A DNA stretch of 64,000 bases from Poriferisodalis sp026713105 (GCA_965115995.1 OZ220472.1:868001-932000), one strand, 5' to 3'. Positions 1 to 10,299 are shown, numbered from the stretch's first letter. Translations and numbers: made by a program. The notes: generated by a model not told the origin, from the sequence alone.

Positions 1-107
1 AAACGTGGCGTAGCGTTGCGCTGATTCGTAGCGAGCACGCGCTCGGACTCGCAACAATGAGGTTCGGCGGCCTAGAGGCCCGCAAGGCCAGGCGATGTGG
101 AGGCACA

Positions 108-299
108 GTGAAAATCACCATTGACGTCGACAAGTGCATCGGCAGCGGATCGTGCGAGATGATCGCTCCGGGCATTTTCGAGGTGGGCGACGACGGTCTC
201 GTACAGCTGCTCGAGAACAGTCCCAGCGCCGAGCATCACGGCGTTGTGCGCACGGCAGCGGCCAGCTGCCCCACGCAGGTCATCTCGGTGGACGACTGA
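108..299 (+). CDS. Small ferredoxin, [3Fe-4S] type
   Basis: A 63-residue electron carrier of the kind that commonly serves cytochrome P450s. The sequence shows the short pattern C-x5-C (CIGSGSC, residues 9-15), an acidic middle and a C-terminal CP (ASCP); with only three conserved Cys this points to a [3Fe-4S] rather than [4Fe-4S] cluster. I start at GTG 108, which follows GGAGG at 99-103; an in-frame ATG at 57 would add 17 basic residues before the conserved core. No P450 is visible in the window, so the partner would lie to the left or elsewhere. Family is fairly sure, partner unknown. Confidence 0.8.
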   Translation: MKITIDVDKCIGSGSCEMIAPGIFEVGDDGLVQLLENSPSAEHHGVVRTAAASCPTQVISVDD

Positions 300-421
300 G
301 TCGCAGCACAACGCCGAGTCGCAGCGCAGTGCAGTAGCGCCGGCCTCAGAATCGACACAGGCCGTTCGCGCCTCCACCGGTACGCTCCAAATCGAGAGCT
401 GACCCGTCAGCTCTTCAGATT

Positions 422-495
422 CGGGAAGTGGCGCAGCCTGGTAGCGCACCTGCTTTGGGAGCAGGGGGTCGTGGGTTCAAATCCCGCCTTCCCGA
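422..495 (+). tRNA. tRNA-Pro (anticodon TGG)
   Basis: A complete cloverleaf is readable. The acceptor stem CGGGAAG (422-428) pairs with CTTCCCG (488-494), followed by discriminator A495. The anticodon stem CCTGC/GCAGG encloses TTTGGGA with anticodon TGG, and the T arm carries GGTTCAAATCC. CCA is not encoded. It faces the 3' end of mmsA, which lies on the opposite strand 60 bp away. Confidence 0.95.
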
Positions 496-555
496 CCGCC
501 GACGAGGGGCTGGCGCCCGAGAACCAATCGCCCCCGTCGAACCCGAAAGGGAAGC

Positions 556-2052
<1,497 letters not shown>

Positions 2053-2200
2053 GAGAGTTCTCCTTGCCGGCTGCGCTCATCGTCGAGCGGACGCGCCGAA
2101 GGATCGCATTTTCGCAGCCTTGAGCGATGTTCGGGAACGCTGCGGAGAGCGGGGCACGGAGGGGCATTGCAATTCGCGCGGCGTGGTTAGAGTCCGCGGC

Positions 2201-2710
2201 ATGAGCGACGTCAATCCGATCCCCGCCGACCGGCCCTTCGTGGTGCCCTACATGACCATCGGGGCCCGCACCGATGGGTCTGCGGGTGGTGCCGCCGATG
2301 CCATCGAGTGGTACACGGCTGCATTCGGCGCCAGCGAGACCAACCGTCAGATGGCACCGGGGGGCGACAAGGTGATGCACGCCGAAATGGTGCTCGGCGA
2401 TGGCCTGCTGTTCCTCGCCGACGACTTCCCGGAATGGTCGGGAGAAAGCTCCGCGCCAGCGGCGCTCAACGGCTCGACCGTCACCATGCACCGCTACGTC
2501 GCCGACTGCGACGCGAGCATCAACGCGGCGGTTGCGCTCGGCGCGGAAGTGCTGATGCCCCCAACCGACATGTTCTGGGGAGACCGATTCGGGAGTATTC
2601 GCGACCCGTTCGGCCACAAATGGTCCATCGCGACCCATGTGAGAGACGTGACCCCCGAAGAGATGGAAGCTGCGGCAGCAGCGATGTTCGCCGAAGGACC
2701 GGAGGCATAA
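2201..2710 (+). CDS. VOC (glyoxalase/PhnB-like) family protein
   Basis: A 169-residue protein of the vicinal-oxygen-chelate fold, closest in pattern to PhnB/YdcJ-like proteins: a Y-x-T-x-GA start, DAIEWYTAAFGA, the HAEMVLGD strand, and the closing RDPFGHKWSIATH. Function within this group cannot be predicted from sequence; most members are uncharacterised. The reading frame is open back to 2051, but I start at ATG 2201 because the conserved fold begins there and the upstream part has atypical composition. It lies 3 bp before the SDR gene, so the two are probably cotranscribed. Confidence 0.85.
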   Translation: MSDVNPIPADRPFVVPYMTIGARTDGSAGGAADAIEWYTAAFGASETNRQMAPGGDKVMHAEMVLGDGLLFLADDFPEWSGESSAPAALNGSTVTMHRYVADCDASINAAVALGAEVLMPPTDMFWGDRFGSIRDPFGHKWSIATHVRDVTPEEMEAAAAAMFAEGPEA

Positions 2711-2713
2711 GCC

Positions 2714-3667
2714 ATGGCAGTCACTGAACTCGCAGGAAGGATCGCAGTCGTCACCGGCGGCGGCACGGGCATGGGACGTGAGCTGGTGTGTCGGCTAGCA
2801 GCCGCCGGAGCGCACGTTGCCGCCTGCGATCTCAATACCGAGACGCTGCAGCAGGCGGCCGACCTCGCAGGGGCACGCGCAGCCAGCGACGTACGAATCA
2901 CCACGCACCAGTGCGATGTCACCGACGCAAACGCCGTGGCGGCCTTTGCCGCGGAAGTCGCCGAACAACACGACTCCGACTACATCAATCTGCTGTTCAA
3001 CAACGCTGGCGTCGGCGGTGGCGGCAGCTTCGTGATCGACGACCAGCGTGAAGCCTGGGACAAGACCTTCGAGGTCTGCTGGAACGGCGTGCTGCATTGC
3101 GCCCGTGCGTTCATGGACATGCTCGTACGTTCCGATGCAGGCGCGATGGTCAACACCGCCAGCATCAATGGCTTCTGGGCGACCATCGGCCCTGGCTTGC
3201 CGCATACCTCCTATTGCGCCGCGAAGTTTGCGGTAAAGGGGTTCACCGAGGCACTCATGCAGGACTTGGCGCTGCACGCGCCGCACGTCAGCGCCCACGT
3301 GGTGATGCCCGGCCACATCGGCACCGAGATTGCGCGGAACAGCTTCACCACCCACGGCGCAGACATCCCGCTCATTCGCAAGAACATGCAGGCGAGGGGC
3401 ATCAACCTCGATGGATTCAGCGACGAGCAGATCGAAGGTTTCGTCAACGATCGCAACACACGATTCCGCGATGACGCCCCGACGACCGCGGCACAGGCGG
3501 CTGAGGTCATCCTGTCGGACGTGCTGGCTGGCCGGTGGCGAATCCTGGTTGGCGACGATGCCTACGCCATCGATGAGGCAGTAAGGGCCGATCCTGAAGC
3601 CGCCTACACCGAGGCGTTCATCGAGGGGATGCGTGACCAGGGGCATCTGCAGGTGCTCGGCCGCTAG
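2714..3667 (+). CDS. Short-chain dehydrogenase/reductase (SDR)
   Basis: A 317-residue classical SDR. The cofactor-binding turn TGGGTGMG is at residues 14-21, NNAG at 96-99 and the catalytic set is S150, Y167, K171 (YCAAK). D39 after the second strand (ACDL) suggests NAD rather than NADP. It is longer than the usual 250 residues by a C-terminal helical extension that follows a PGHIGTE substrate loop; that form is common in actinobacterial SDRs of unknown substrate. It is probably translated with the preceding VOC gene. The substrate is not deducible. Confidence 0.88.
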   Translation: MAVTELAGRIAVVTGGGTGMGRELVCRLAAAGAHVAACDLNTETLQQAADLAGARAASDVRITTHQCDVTDANAVAAFAAEVAEQHDSDYINLLFNNAGVGGGGSFVIDDQREAWDKTFEVCWNGVLHCARAFMDMLVRSDAGAMVNTASINGFWATIGPGLPHTSYCAAKFAVKGFTEALMQDLALHAPHVSAHVVMPGHIGTEIARNSFTTHGADIPLIRKNMQARGINLDGFSDEQIEGFVNDRNTRFRDDAPTTAAQAAEVILSDVLAGRWRILVGDDAYAIDEAVRADPEAAYTEAFIEGMRDQGHLQVLGR

Positions 3668-3739
3668 CAGGCAGCCATCTTCGAGCTTGGACTGTGCGAG
3701 AGGGGCTCGAGATGGAGCGGGTCAGGGGAAGCTGAGCAG

Positions 3740-4882
3740 GTGGAGCTGATCGTTGGACCCCGGACCAGGGTCACGCCGTTCACCGACCGCGCCACCGCCG
3801 CGGGCATGACCAAGGCGATGGTGTACAACCACACGGTCCTGCCCATCGGAACTGACGACCCGGCAGCGGAGTACCGGGCGCTCACCGAGACTGCGGCGAT
3901 CTGGGACGTGGGCTGCGAGCGTCAGGTGCAGATCGCTGGGCCCGATGCTCACCGTCTCATCACCTATCTCTGCGCCCGCGATTTGCAAGACCTGCAGGTA
4001 GGCGTCGCCCGCTACGCGCCGATGTGCGATCACCAGGGCCGGCTCGTGAACGATCCGATGGCACTGCGCATCGATGACACGACGTTCTGGCTCTCCATCG
4101 CAGACAGCGACGTGCTGCTGTGGGTACGGGCAGTGGCCGGTGAGAGGGGATACGGCGTCGAGGTCACCGAGCCGGACGTCTGGCCGTTGGCGATCCAGGG
4201 GCCCCGCGCCGAAGACGTGGTCGCTGCAGCGCTGGGGGAGTGGGTGCGCGACCTGCGCTTCTTCCGGTTCGACCGGTACGACCACAGCCTCGAAGGCCGC
4301 AGCATCCCGATGGTGGTGTGCCGCTCGGGCTGGTCCGGCCAGGACGGTTTCGAACTCTTCTTGATGGACGGCGCCATGGGCGAACAGCTCTGGGACCTGC
4401 TGTGGGGCGCCGGTCAGCCCTTCGGGCTCGGGGTCGGCGCGCCGAACAACCCAGAGCGCATCGAGAGCTTCTTGCTGTCGTTCGGCGGCGACACAGACTC
4501 CGAGAGCGATCCAGACGAAGCCGGCATCGGTCGGTTCGTCAGCCTGAAGAGTGACGACCCTGGCCGGGCAGGCCACGACTTCATCGGCAGGGAGGCGCTG
4601 CGGGCCCGGCGGACATCTGGCACCCAGCGGCGTCTGGTCGGGGTCGTCATCAACGGCGGGCCTCCGATGCCATTGCGATCGCCCCGTGCACTACGCAGTC
4701 CCGATGGGCGCCCTGCGGGCACGCTGCGAGCACTCACACGCTCCCCACGATTCAACGCCAATATCGGCCTCGCACTGCTGGACCCACCATGGTTCGAGCC
4801 CGGCGCTGAGCTAGAAGTCACCCTCGACGGCGCCGACCGCACGGCCACGACTACATCCCTGCCGATCACCCTCGACTCGTAG
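3740..4882 (+). CDS. GcvT-family aminomethyltransferase, DmdA-like (possible DMSP demethylase)
   Basis: A 380-residue tetrahydrofolate-dependent protein of the GcvT fold. Its pattern looks closer to dimethylsulfoniopropionate demethylase DmdA than to glycine cleavage T protein: RVTPFTDRATAAG then YNHTVLP near the N-terminus, WDVGCERQVQIAGPDA, LSIADSDVLLWV, PLAIQGPRAED, the RFDRYD/RSGWSGQDGFEL region and NNPERIESFLLSFGGD. There is no gcvH, gcvP or lpdA beside it, which argues against glycine cleavage. The GTG start at 3740 is chosen because the PFTDR segment is part of the family core; the ribosome-binding site there is weak (AGGGGA, 11 bp away). It could also be a related THF methyltransferase of another substrate. 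Confidence 0.75.
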   Translation: MELIVGPRTRVTPFTDRATAAGMTKAMVYNHTVLPIGTDDPAAEYRALTETAAIWDVGCERQVQIAGPDAHRLITYLCARDLQDLQVGVARYAPMCDHQGRLVNDPMALRIDDTTFWLSIADSDVLLWVRAVAGERGYGVEVTEPDVWPLAIQGPRAEDVVAAALGEWVRDLRFFRFDRYDHSLEGRSIPMVVCRSGWSGQDGFELFLMDGAMGEQLWDLLWGAGQPFGLGVGAPNNPERIESFLLSFGGDTDSESDPDEAGIGRFVSLKSDDPGRAGHDFIGREALRARRTSGTQRRLVGVVINGGPPMPLRSPRALRSPDGRPAGTLRALTRSPRFNANIGLALLDPPWFEPGAELEVTLDGADRTATTTSLPITLDS

Positions 4883-4927
4883 CGATTCAATCCAGCCGCA
4901 CGCGCGCCGCTACCCTCGGCGTTCCTC

Positions 4928-4999
<72 letters not shown>

Positions 5000-5043
5000 C
5001 GCCTGAACCTCTGCGCCGGGCGCAAGCCTGCCAGTGACCTCGC

Positions 5044-5727
5044 CTAGGCGGCGCGGATGGGGCCGTCCTCGAGAACTTGACGGTTCGCGATCACCTCGTC
5101 GATGATCCCGTACTCCTTGGCGGCCTCTGCATCCATGATGAAGTCGCGGTCGGTGTCGGCGTGAATCTGCTCGAGGTCCTGGCCGGTGTGGTGCGCAATG
5201 ATCCGCTCGAGCCGCTCGCGCATCCGATCGATCTCCCGAGCCGCCAGCTCGATGTCGGTCGCCTGACCCATCGCCTGCCCGTAGGGCTGATGCAGCAGCA
5301 CCCGCGCATTGGGCAGCGCCATTCGCTTGCCCGGAGTTCCCGCCGCCAGCAGCACCGCGGCTGCCGACGCCGCCTGACCCAGGCAGATTGTGGTGATGTC
5401 GTTGCGGATGTACTGGCTGGTGTCGTAGATGGCGAACAGGGAGCTGATATCGCCGCCGGGCGAGTTGATGTAGATGTTGATGTCCTTGTCGGGATTTTCC
5501 GACTCCAGGTGGATCATCTGTGCGCACACCAGGTTGGCGATCACGTCGTCGATGGGCGTGCCCAAGAAGATGATGTTCTCCTTCAGCAGTCGCGAGTACA
5601 GGTCGTAGGCGCGCTCGCCGCGGTTGGTCTGCTCCACAACCGTGGGCACGAGGTAGTTGCGTGCGCTGTGCCGTGCGGCACCGTGGTCGTCGTGGTCGTG
5701 GCTTGCGGAGAACTCGGTGGTCACCAT
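5044..5727 (-). CDS. clpP: ATP-dependent Clp protease proteolytic subunit
   Basis: Serine peptidase subunit of the Clp protease; forms tetradecameric chambers that degrade proteins unfolded by ClpX or ClpC. The triad is readable as S121 (QAASAAA), H146 (LLHQP) and D195, with the family's 25- and 49-residue spacings. The 227-residue protein has an N-terminal segment of about 20 residues ahead of the NYLVPTVVEQ start, containing the His/Asp-rich stretch HDHDDH. That segment may be a propeptide or simply non-conserved. It starts 6 bp after the tig stop, so tig-clpP is one operon. Only one clpP is visible here, whereas actinobacteria often carry two. Confidence 0.96.
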   Translation of the reverse strand: MVTTEFSASHDHDDHGAARHSARNYLVPTVVEQTNRGERAYDLYSRLLKENIIFLGTPIDDVIANLVCAQMIHLESENPDKDINIYINSPGGDISSLFAIYDTSQYIRNDITTICLGQAASAAAVLLAAGTPGKRMALPNARVLLHQPYGQAMGQATDIELAAREIDRMRERLERIIAHHTGQDLEQIHADTDRDFIMDAEAAKEYGIIDEVIANRQVLEDGPIRAA

Positions 5728-5733
5728 CGGTCC

Positions 5734-7305
5734 TTAATCGTCCTCGTCTGCGGTGTCTGGGTCTGCGGTGTCTGGGTCTGCGGGGTCATCGGGCGTCGGC
5801 AGTTCGAGCTCCGAGCGATCGATTGTGTCGCCTTCCGGCCCCACAAGCGCAGCGGCTTCAATTGCCCATTGAAGCGCCTTGTTCTTGCAAATGGCGGCCG
5901 TCAAGTGTGCGAGACCATCAGTCTCGGCCATGACTTCTCGCAACTGGGCCGGGCTGCGACCATCGTTGGCCGCCATTTTCTCCAGCTCCGCGTCGACGTC
6001 ATCGTCGTCAGCCTGCAAGTCCTCGGCCGTGGACAGGGCGCGCAGCGCCAGGTCCAGGCGCACGCCCCGCTCGGCATCGTCTCTCAGTTCACCGATGAAT
6101 GACGCCGGCTCCTGCCCGGTCGCCTCCAACCACTCCTCGATCGTCATGTTTCGCTGTTGCAGCCCGCTGCCGAGCTCCGACATGCGATCCGCTATGGCTC
6201 CGCTGACCATGGCGTCGGGCACCGGGCCCTCCACCAGGCCAGCTAACTGTTTCTGAATCTCGTCGCGCAGCACCATGTTGGCCTGCATGATCCGTCCGAA
6301 GCCGAGCTGCCGTGCTGTGGCCTCACGTAACTCCTCGACCGTGTCGTATTCGGTGTTCTCGTCGACCCAGTCGTCGGTCAGATCGGGCAAGACGAGCTCA
6401 GACACAGCGTTGACGGTGATCTCGAAGTCAATCTCCATCTCCGTCTGGACCGGATGCGGTGCGTTGAATGACAGTTCGGCGCCCGCCTTGCTGCCGCGCA
6501 TCTGCTCATCGACCTCGGGCACAATGCCGCCGCTGCCGACTTCGTACAGGTAGTCCTGTGCCGACAGCCCGGGCAGCGGTTCGCCTGCCACCGAACCCTC
6601 GATGTCAATCGTGACCCGGTCGCCGTCATCGGCGGGCCGCTCCACCTCGGCGATATCGGCAAATTGGCGGCGCGTCTCGTCGATGCGAGCCTCAATCTCG
6701 TCTGCTGGCGGTACCGGACTGGGAATCTCCACCTGCAAGGTCTCATAGCCCGAGATCGAGACCACCGGTCGGATCTCGACCGTTGCCTCGAACGCCACCG
6801 GACCTTCGCTGCCGTCGAGCGTGAGTTCCAGCTCGGGCTGGTTCACCACGTCGACTTGATTGTCACGCACGGCCTCGGCGTAGTAGCGGGGCACCGCTTC
6901 TTCGAGCGCCTGAGCGCGACCGATTTCTGATCCGAAGTGCGATTCCAGCACGCGGCGGGGAGCCCGCCCCGGTCGGAATCCCGGGATGCGCACCTCGCGG
7001 GCGAGCTTGCGGAACGCAGCCTCGATGTCGGCATCGAAGGTCTCCGCGTCGACCTCGACGGTCAGCTTGACGCGGGGTCCGACGAAACGCTGCTGCGCCT
7101 CGTCCTCGTGGACGGGCTCATGTTCGTCGTCGTGATCGGCCTCGCCGGCGCCGAGGGCGTCGCTGTCGATCTCCTCAGCGGCTCCGCTGGCATCCGGAGC
7201 CTCGGCGGAAGCTGACGCTTCGTCGGGGAGGGATGGATCGGGTTCAGATACTGGCGCGGGCCCGATGAAATCCGCTGGGTCCAGCGGCGTCAGCGTCGTC
7301 TTCAC
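5734..7305 (-). CDS. tig: Trigger factor (ribosome-associated chaperone / prolyl isomerase)
   Basis: Binds near the ribosome exit tunnel and helps nascent chains fold. Readable parts: the N-terminal ribosome-binding domain with the signature GFRPGRAP (109-116), the central FKBP-type PPIase region (ERPADDGDRVTIDIEG onward) and the C-terminal helical chaperone domain. At 523 residues it is longer than usual (about 430-470). The canonical start MKTTLTPLDP and the strand RVKLTVEV (78-85) normally adjoin, but here about 65 acidic residues separate them, ending in a His/Asp/Glu stretch (55-70). The C-terminus is a tandem DPDTA acidic tail. It heads the tig-clpP operon and is divergent from clpX. 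Confidence 0.95.
   Translation of the reverse strand: MKTTLTPLDPADFIGPAPVSEPDPSLPDEASASAEAPDASGAAEEIDSDALGAGEADHDDEHEPVHEDEAQQRFVGPRVKLTVEVDAETFDADIEAAFRKLAREVRIPGFRPGRAPRRVLESHFGSEIGRAQALEEAVPRYYAEAVRDNQVDVVNQPELELTLDGSEGPVAFEATVEIRPVVSISGYETLQVEIPSPVPPADEIEARIDETRRQFADIAEVERPADDGDRVTIDIEGSVAGEPLPGLSAQDYLYEVGSGGIVPEVDEQMRGSKAGAELSFNAPHPVQTEMEIDFEITVNAVSELVLPDLTDDWVDENTEYDTVEELREATARQLGFGRIMQANMVLRDEIQKQLAGLVEGPVPDAMVSGAIADRMSELGSGLQQRNMTIEEWLEATGQEPASFIGELRDDAERGVRLDLALRALSTAEDLQADDDDVDAELEKMAANDGRSPAQLREVMAETDGLAHLTAAICKNKALQWAIEAAALVGPEGDTIDRSELELPTPDDPADPDTADPDTADEDD
5746..5787 (-). repeat. 15-bp tandem repeat in the 3' end of tig
   Basis: The unit GTCTGCGGTGTCTGG (as on the plus strand) occurs twice exactly (5746-5760, 5761-5775) and a third time in part. 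In the tig frame it encodes repeated DPDTA in the acidic C-terminal tail. It is a simple in-frame expansion. Confidence 0.85.
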
Positions 7306-7534
7306 GAAGCGCGGAGCCTACCGGCGCGCCCCGACCGCTCCCCGTGGCCCCGAGACAGCGGACCGTCCAAACAGATCACGACATGCCGCGCGGGCTGTGC
7401 CATCCTTGGCGGTCATCGCTCGGCGCGCGTGCGGCCGGACCGTGTGCGAACCTTGGCAGTCCAACGACATGCAAGATCTCCCAGGAGTTCTTGCCGGAGA
7501 ATCCTCAGAAGATCTTTCAGGAGGGAGGTGCAGC

Positions 7535-8800
7535 GTGGCGAAGTTTGGCGAGGGAGGCGAGCTGCTCAAGTGCTCGTTCTGCGGCAAGTCGCAGAAGCAG
7601 GTGCGCAAGCTCATCGCGGGCCCGGGCGTCTATATCTGCGACGAGTGCATCGACCTGTGCAACGAGATCATTGACGACGAGGTCGAGACCACCACTGAGA
7701 CGCCGTTCGAATCGGTACCCAAGCCGCGCGAAATCTTCGCCTTCCTCGACGACTACATCATCGATCAGGACCGGACCAAGACGATCCTGTCGGTGGCCGT
7801 CTACAACCATTACAAGCGCATGCGCCTTGAGCCCTCCGGTCCGGGCGCATCCGAAGACATCGAGATCGCCAAGTCGAACATCCTGCTGATCGGTCCGACT
7901 GGCTGCGGCAAGACGATGATGGCGCAGACGCTGGCCCGCATGCTCAACGTGCCCTTTGCCATCGCCGACGCCACGGCGCTCACCGAAGCCGGCTATGTGG
8001 GCGAAGACGTCGAGAACATCCTGCTCAAGCTCCTGCAGGCGGCGGACTTTGACGTGAAGCGGGCCGAGACCGGCATCGTCTACATCGACGAAATCGACAA
8101 GATCGCCCGCAAGGCCGAGAACGCCTCGATCACCCGCGATGTGTCGGGCGAGGGGGTCCAGCAGGCGCTGCTCAAGATCCTCGAAGGCACGGTGGCATCC
8201 GTTCCCCCGCAGGGCGGCCGCAAGCACCCCCATCAGGAGTTCTTGCAGATCGACACCAGCAACGTGCTGTTCATCTGCGGAGGTGCGTTTGACGGTCTCG
8301 AGCGCATCATCGCTGACCGAATCGGCGAACGGGGCGTCGGTTTCGGTGCGACGCTGCGCAACGCGATGGACAGCTCTGCGCTGGACGTGCTGCCCGATGT
8401 TCTGCCTGAGGACCTGCGTCACTTTGGCCTGATCCCCGAGTTCATCGGCAGGCTCCCCGTCGTCGGTGTTGTCGACCCGCTCGGTCCCGACGCGCTGCGA
8501 CGCATCCTCACCGAGCCGAAGAATGCATTGGTCCGTCAGTACCGCCGGATGTTCGAACTCGACGACGTCGAGCTCGAATTCACCGTCGATGCACTCGAAG
8601 CGATCGTGGATCAGGCGATGCTGCGTAACACGGGCGCCCGGGGACTTCGAGCGATTCTCGAAGAGGTCCTGCTGGGGCTGATGTACGACCTGCCGAGCCG
8701 TGACGACGTGGCTCGCTGCATCGTCGACCGGAAAGTGGTGCTCGACAAGGTGAACCCCACCCTGGTGCCTCGGTCGACCGTCACGCGCCGCGCCTCTTGA
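7535..8800 (+). CDS. clpX: ATP-dependent Clp protease ATP-binding subunit ClpX
   Basis: AAA+ unfoldase that feeds substrates to ClpP. The 421-residue protein shows the zinc-binding domain (C13, C16, C35, C38), Walker A GPTGCGKT, Walker B VYIDEID, the pore-loop region GYVGEDVEN and the C-terminal small domain with GARGLRAI sensor 2. The frame is open from 7265, but the start is GTG 7535: it follows a very strong GGGAGG at 7523-7528 and gives the family start MAKFGEGGELLKCSFCG. It is divergent from tig-clpP across 229 bp that must hold both promoters; I could not place boxes with confidence. Confidence 0.97.
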   Translation: MAKFGEGGELLKCSFCGKSQKQVRKLIAGPGVYICDECIDLCNEIIDDEVETTTETPFESVPKPREIFAFLDDYIIDQDRTKTILSVAVYNHYKRMRLEPSGPGASEDIEIAKSNILLIGPTGCGKTMMAQTLARMLNVPFAIADATALTEAGYVGEDVENILLKLLQAADFDVKRAETGIVYIDEIDKIARKAENASITRDVSGEGVQQALLKILEGTVASVPPQGGRKHPHQEFLQIDTSNVLFICGGAFDGLERIIADRIGERGVGFGATLRNAMDSSALDVLPDVLPEDLRHFGLIPEFIGRLPVVGVVDPLGPDALRRILTEPKNALVRQYRRMFELDDVELEFTVDALEAIVDQAMLRNTGARGLRAILEEVLLGLMYDLPSRDDVARCIVDRKVVLDKVNPTLVPRSTVTRRAS

Positions 8801-8810
8801 GCAACGCGTC

Positions 8811-10241
8811 TTGAACCCTGAGCCCTCTGACACTGGGCCGACGGAAGCCATATCGGGCCCGCTGCGCGACTACGAGGCCGCCGTCGACTGGCTGGACTCC
8901 CACATCGATCTCGAGCGTCTGCTCGGCAGCGCAGAAGCAACGCCGCCCACGCTGGACCGTATGTGGACGCTCATGGGCGTCTTGGGCGATCCCCAGGACA
9001 GTGTGCCGACGATTCATATCACCGGAACGAACGGCAAGGGCAGTACGGCACGGCTGGCAGTAGCGCTGCTGGGGTCATGTGGTCTGGCTGCGGGCAGCTA
9101 CACGTCTCCCCACATCGAACGTGTCAATGACCGGATCACCGTCGCAGACGAGCCGCTCGACGACGAGTCGTTCACTCTGGCGATCAGTGAGATCGCGGTC
9201 TTCGAATCGATGGTGACCGAGCGCTGCGGTGAACGGCCGAACTACTTCGAGGTGATGGCCGCTGCCGCGTACAACTGGTTCGCCTCGAACGCCCACGTGA
9301 ACGTGATCGAGGTGGGCATGGGCGGGCGCTGGGACGCCACCAACGTCGTGGACGCAGCAGTGGCAGTCATCACCAACATCGGTGCTGATCACCTCGAGAT
9401 CATCGGGCCGACGCTGGCAGACGTTGCGGCGGAGAAGGCAGGGATCATCTCGGCTGGGGCGATAGTTGTCTGCGGCGAAACAGCCCCGGAGCTCGTCGAA
9501 GTCGTGGCCGCTGCGGCGGCGGAGGCGAGTGCCGATGTCTGGCGACGAGGTGTCGACTGGGATGTTGTCCAGCGTCAGACTGCCGTCGGCGGCCAGCTCG
9601 TGGGCATTCGCACGCCCTTCGGGGAGCACGCCGACCACTTCGTGCCGCTGCATGGTGCTCACCAAGCGACGAACGTCGCCACGGCCATCAGCTCCGTCGA
9701 GGCGTTCTTTGGTCGGCGCATCGACGATGACGTGATTGGGGCCGCATTGGAATCCGTCTCGCTGCCGGCGCGCTTCGAAATCATCGCTCAGGAGCCGACG
9801 GTTGTCATCGACGGGGCCCACAATCCTGGCGGGGCTGCCGCGTTGCGAGACACGCTCGCGGAATCTCTGTGGGTGGGCCCGACGTCGTCTCTGGGACACC
9901 CCGAGGGCGCGCCGACGAGCACGGACGGCGCCAAGGTGCTGGTGATAGGTGCCAACAGGCCGCACGATCCCGGTGCATTTTGTGAAGCGCTAAATCTCGA
10001 TCCCTTCGATGCAGTCGTCGCCACGGCGGCGGCGTGGCCGCGCGCAATGGCCCCGAGCGAGATTGCCGCCGCCGTCGAGCACTCGTGTGCGGGACGTGAG
10101 CGGCCGCTCCAGATCACCGGCGTCGACGGCGTCGGCGAGGCACTGCAGCACGCCTGCGACCGGGCTGGTCGGGAGGGAATCGTGGTCGTGAGCGGATCGC
10201 TCTACGTCGCTGCCGAAGCCCGGCGACTTCTCAGAGGCTGA
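8811..10241 (+). CDS. folC: Folylpolyglutamate synthase / dihydrofolate synthase
   Basis: Adds glutamate to folates (and probably to dihydropteroate) in the cytoplasm. The 476-residue protein shows the Mur-ligase-type P-loop TGTNGKGST (71-79), the Omega-loop region SPHIERVNDRI, the YFEVM and EVGMGGRWDATN motifs and DGAHNPGG in the C-terminal domain. It starts at TTG 8811, 10 bp after clpX, the only start that includes the N-terminal helix (YEAAVDWL); the rare start makes the exact position less sure. Its last codons (AGA GGC TGA) lie inside an intergenic repeat copy. Confidence 0.93.
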   Translation: MNPEPSDTGPTEAISGPLRDYEAAVDWLDSHIDLERLLGSAEATPPTLDRMWTLMGVLGDPQDSVPTIHITGTNGKGSTARLAVALLGSCGLAAGSYTSPHIERVNDRITVADEPLDDESFTLAISEIAVFESMVTERCGERPNYFEVMAAAAYNWFASNAHVNVIEVGMGGRWDATNVVDAAVAVITNIGADHLEIIGPTLADVAAEKAGIISAGAIVVCGETAPELVEVVAAAAAEASADVWRRGVDWDVVQRQTAVGGQLVGIRTPFGEHADHFVPLHGAHQATNVATAISSVEAFFGRRIDDDVIGAALESVSLPARFEIIAQEPTVVIDGAHNPGGAAALRDTLAESLWVGPTSSLGHPEGAPTSTDGAKVLVIGANRPHDPGAFCEALNLDPFDAVVATAAAWPRAMAPSEIAAAVEHSCAGRERPLQITGVDGVGEALQHACDRAGREGIVVVSGSLYVAAEARRLLRG

Positions 10242-10299
10242 GCCGTTAGGCGAAGCCGTGGCCCGAGCGGCCCTTGAGCGCAGCGAACAAGAGCGGGAA
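10233..10299 (+). repeat. Dispersed intergenic repeat, copy A (after folC)
   Basis: Copy in plus orientation of a repeat shared by five intergenic sites in this window. It begins at AGAGGCTGAGCCG, which supplies the folC stop codon, continues through AGGCGAAGCCGTGGCC and CGAGCGGCCC, and ends at AACAAGAGCGGGAA. It contains small hairpins (GGCGAAGCC, and GGCC/GGCC around CGAGC). This copy has lost the central block around ATGAAAATGGGG that copies B and C have. Confidence 0.85.

Noticed and set aside
7306..7534. ClgR or heat-shock operator between tig and clpX
   Set aside because: I looked for the palindromic ClgR-type box and HAIR/CIRCE-like repeats and found no match good enough to report.
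7517..8851. 444-residue minus-strand open frame opposite clpX
   Set aside because: clpX is certain on the plus strand; the antisense translation has shadow-type composition and no start context.
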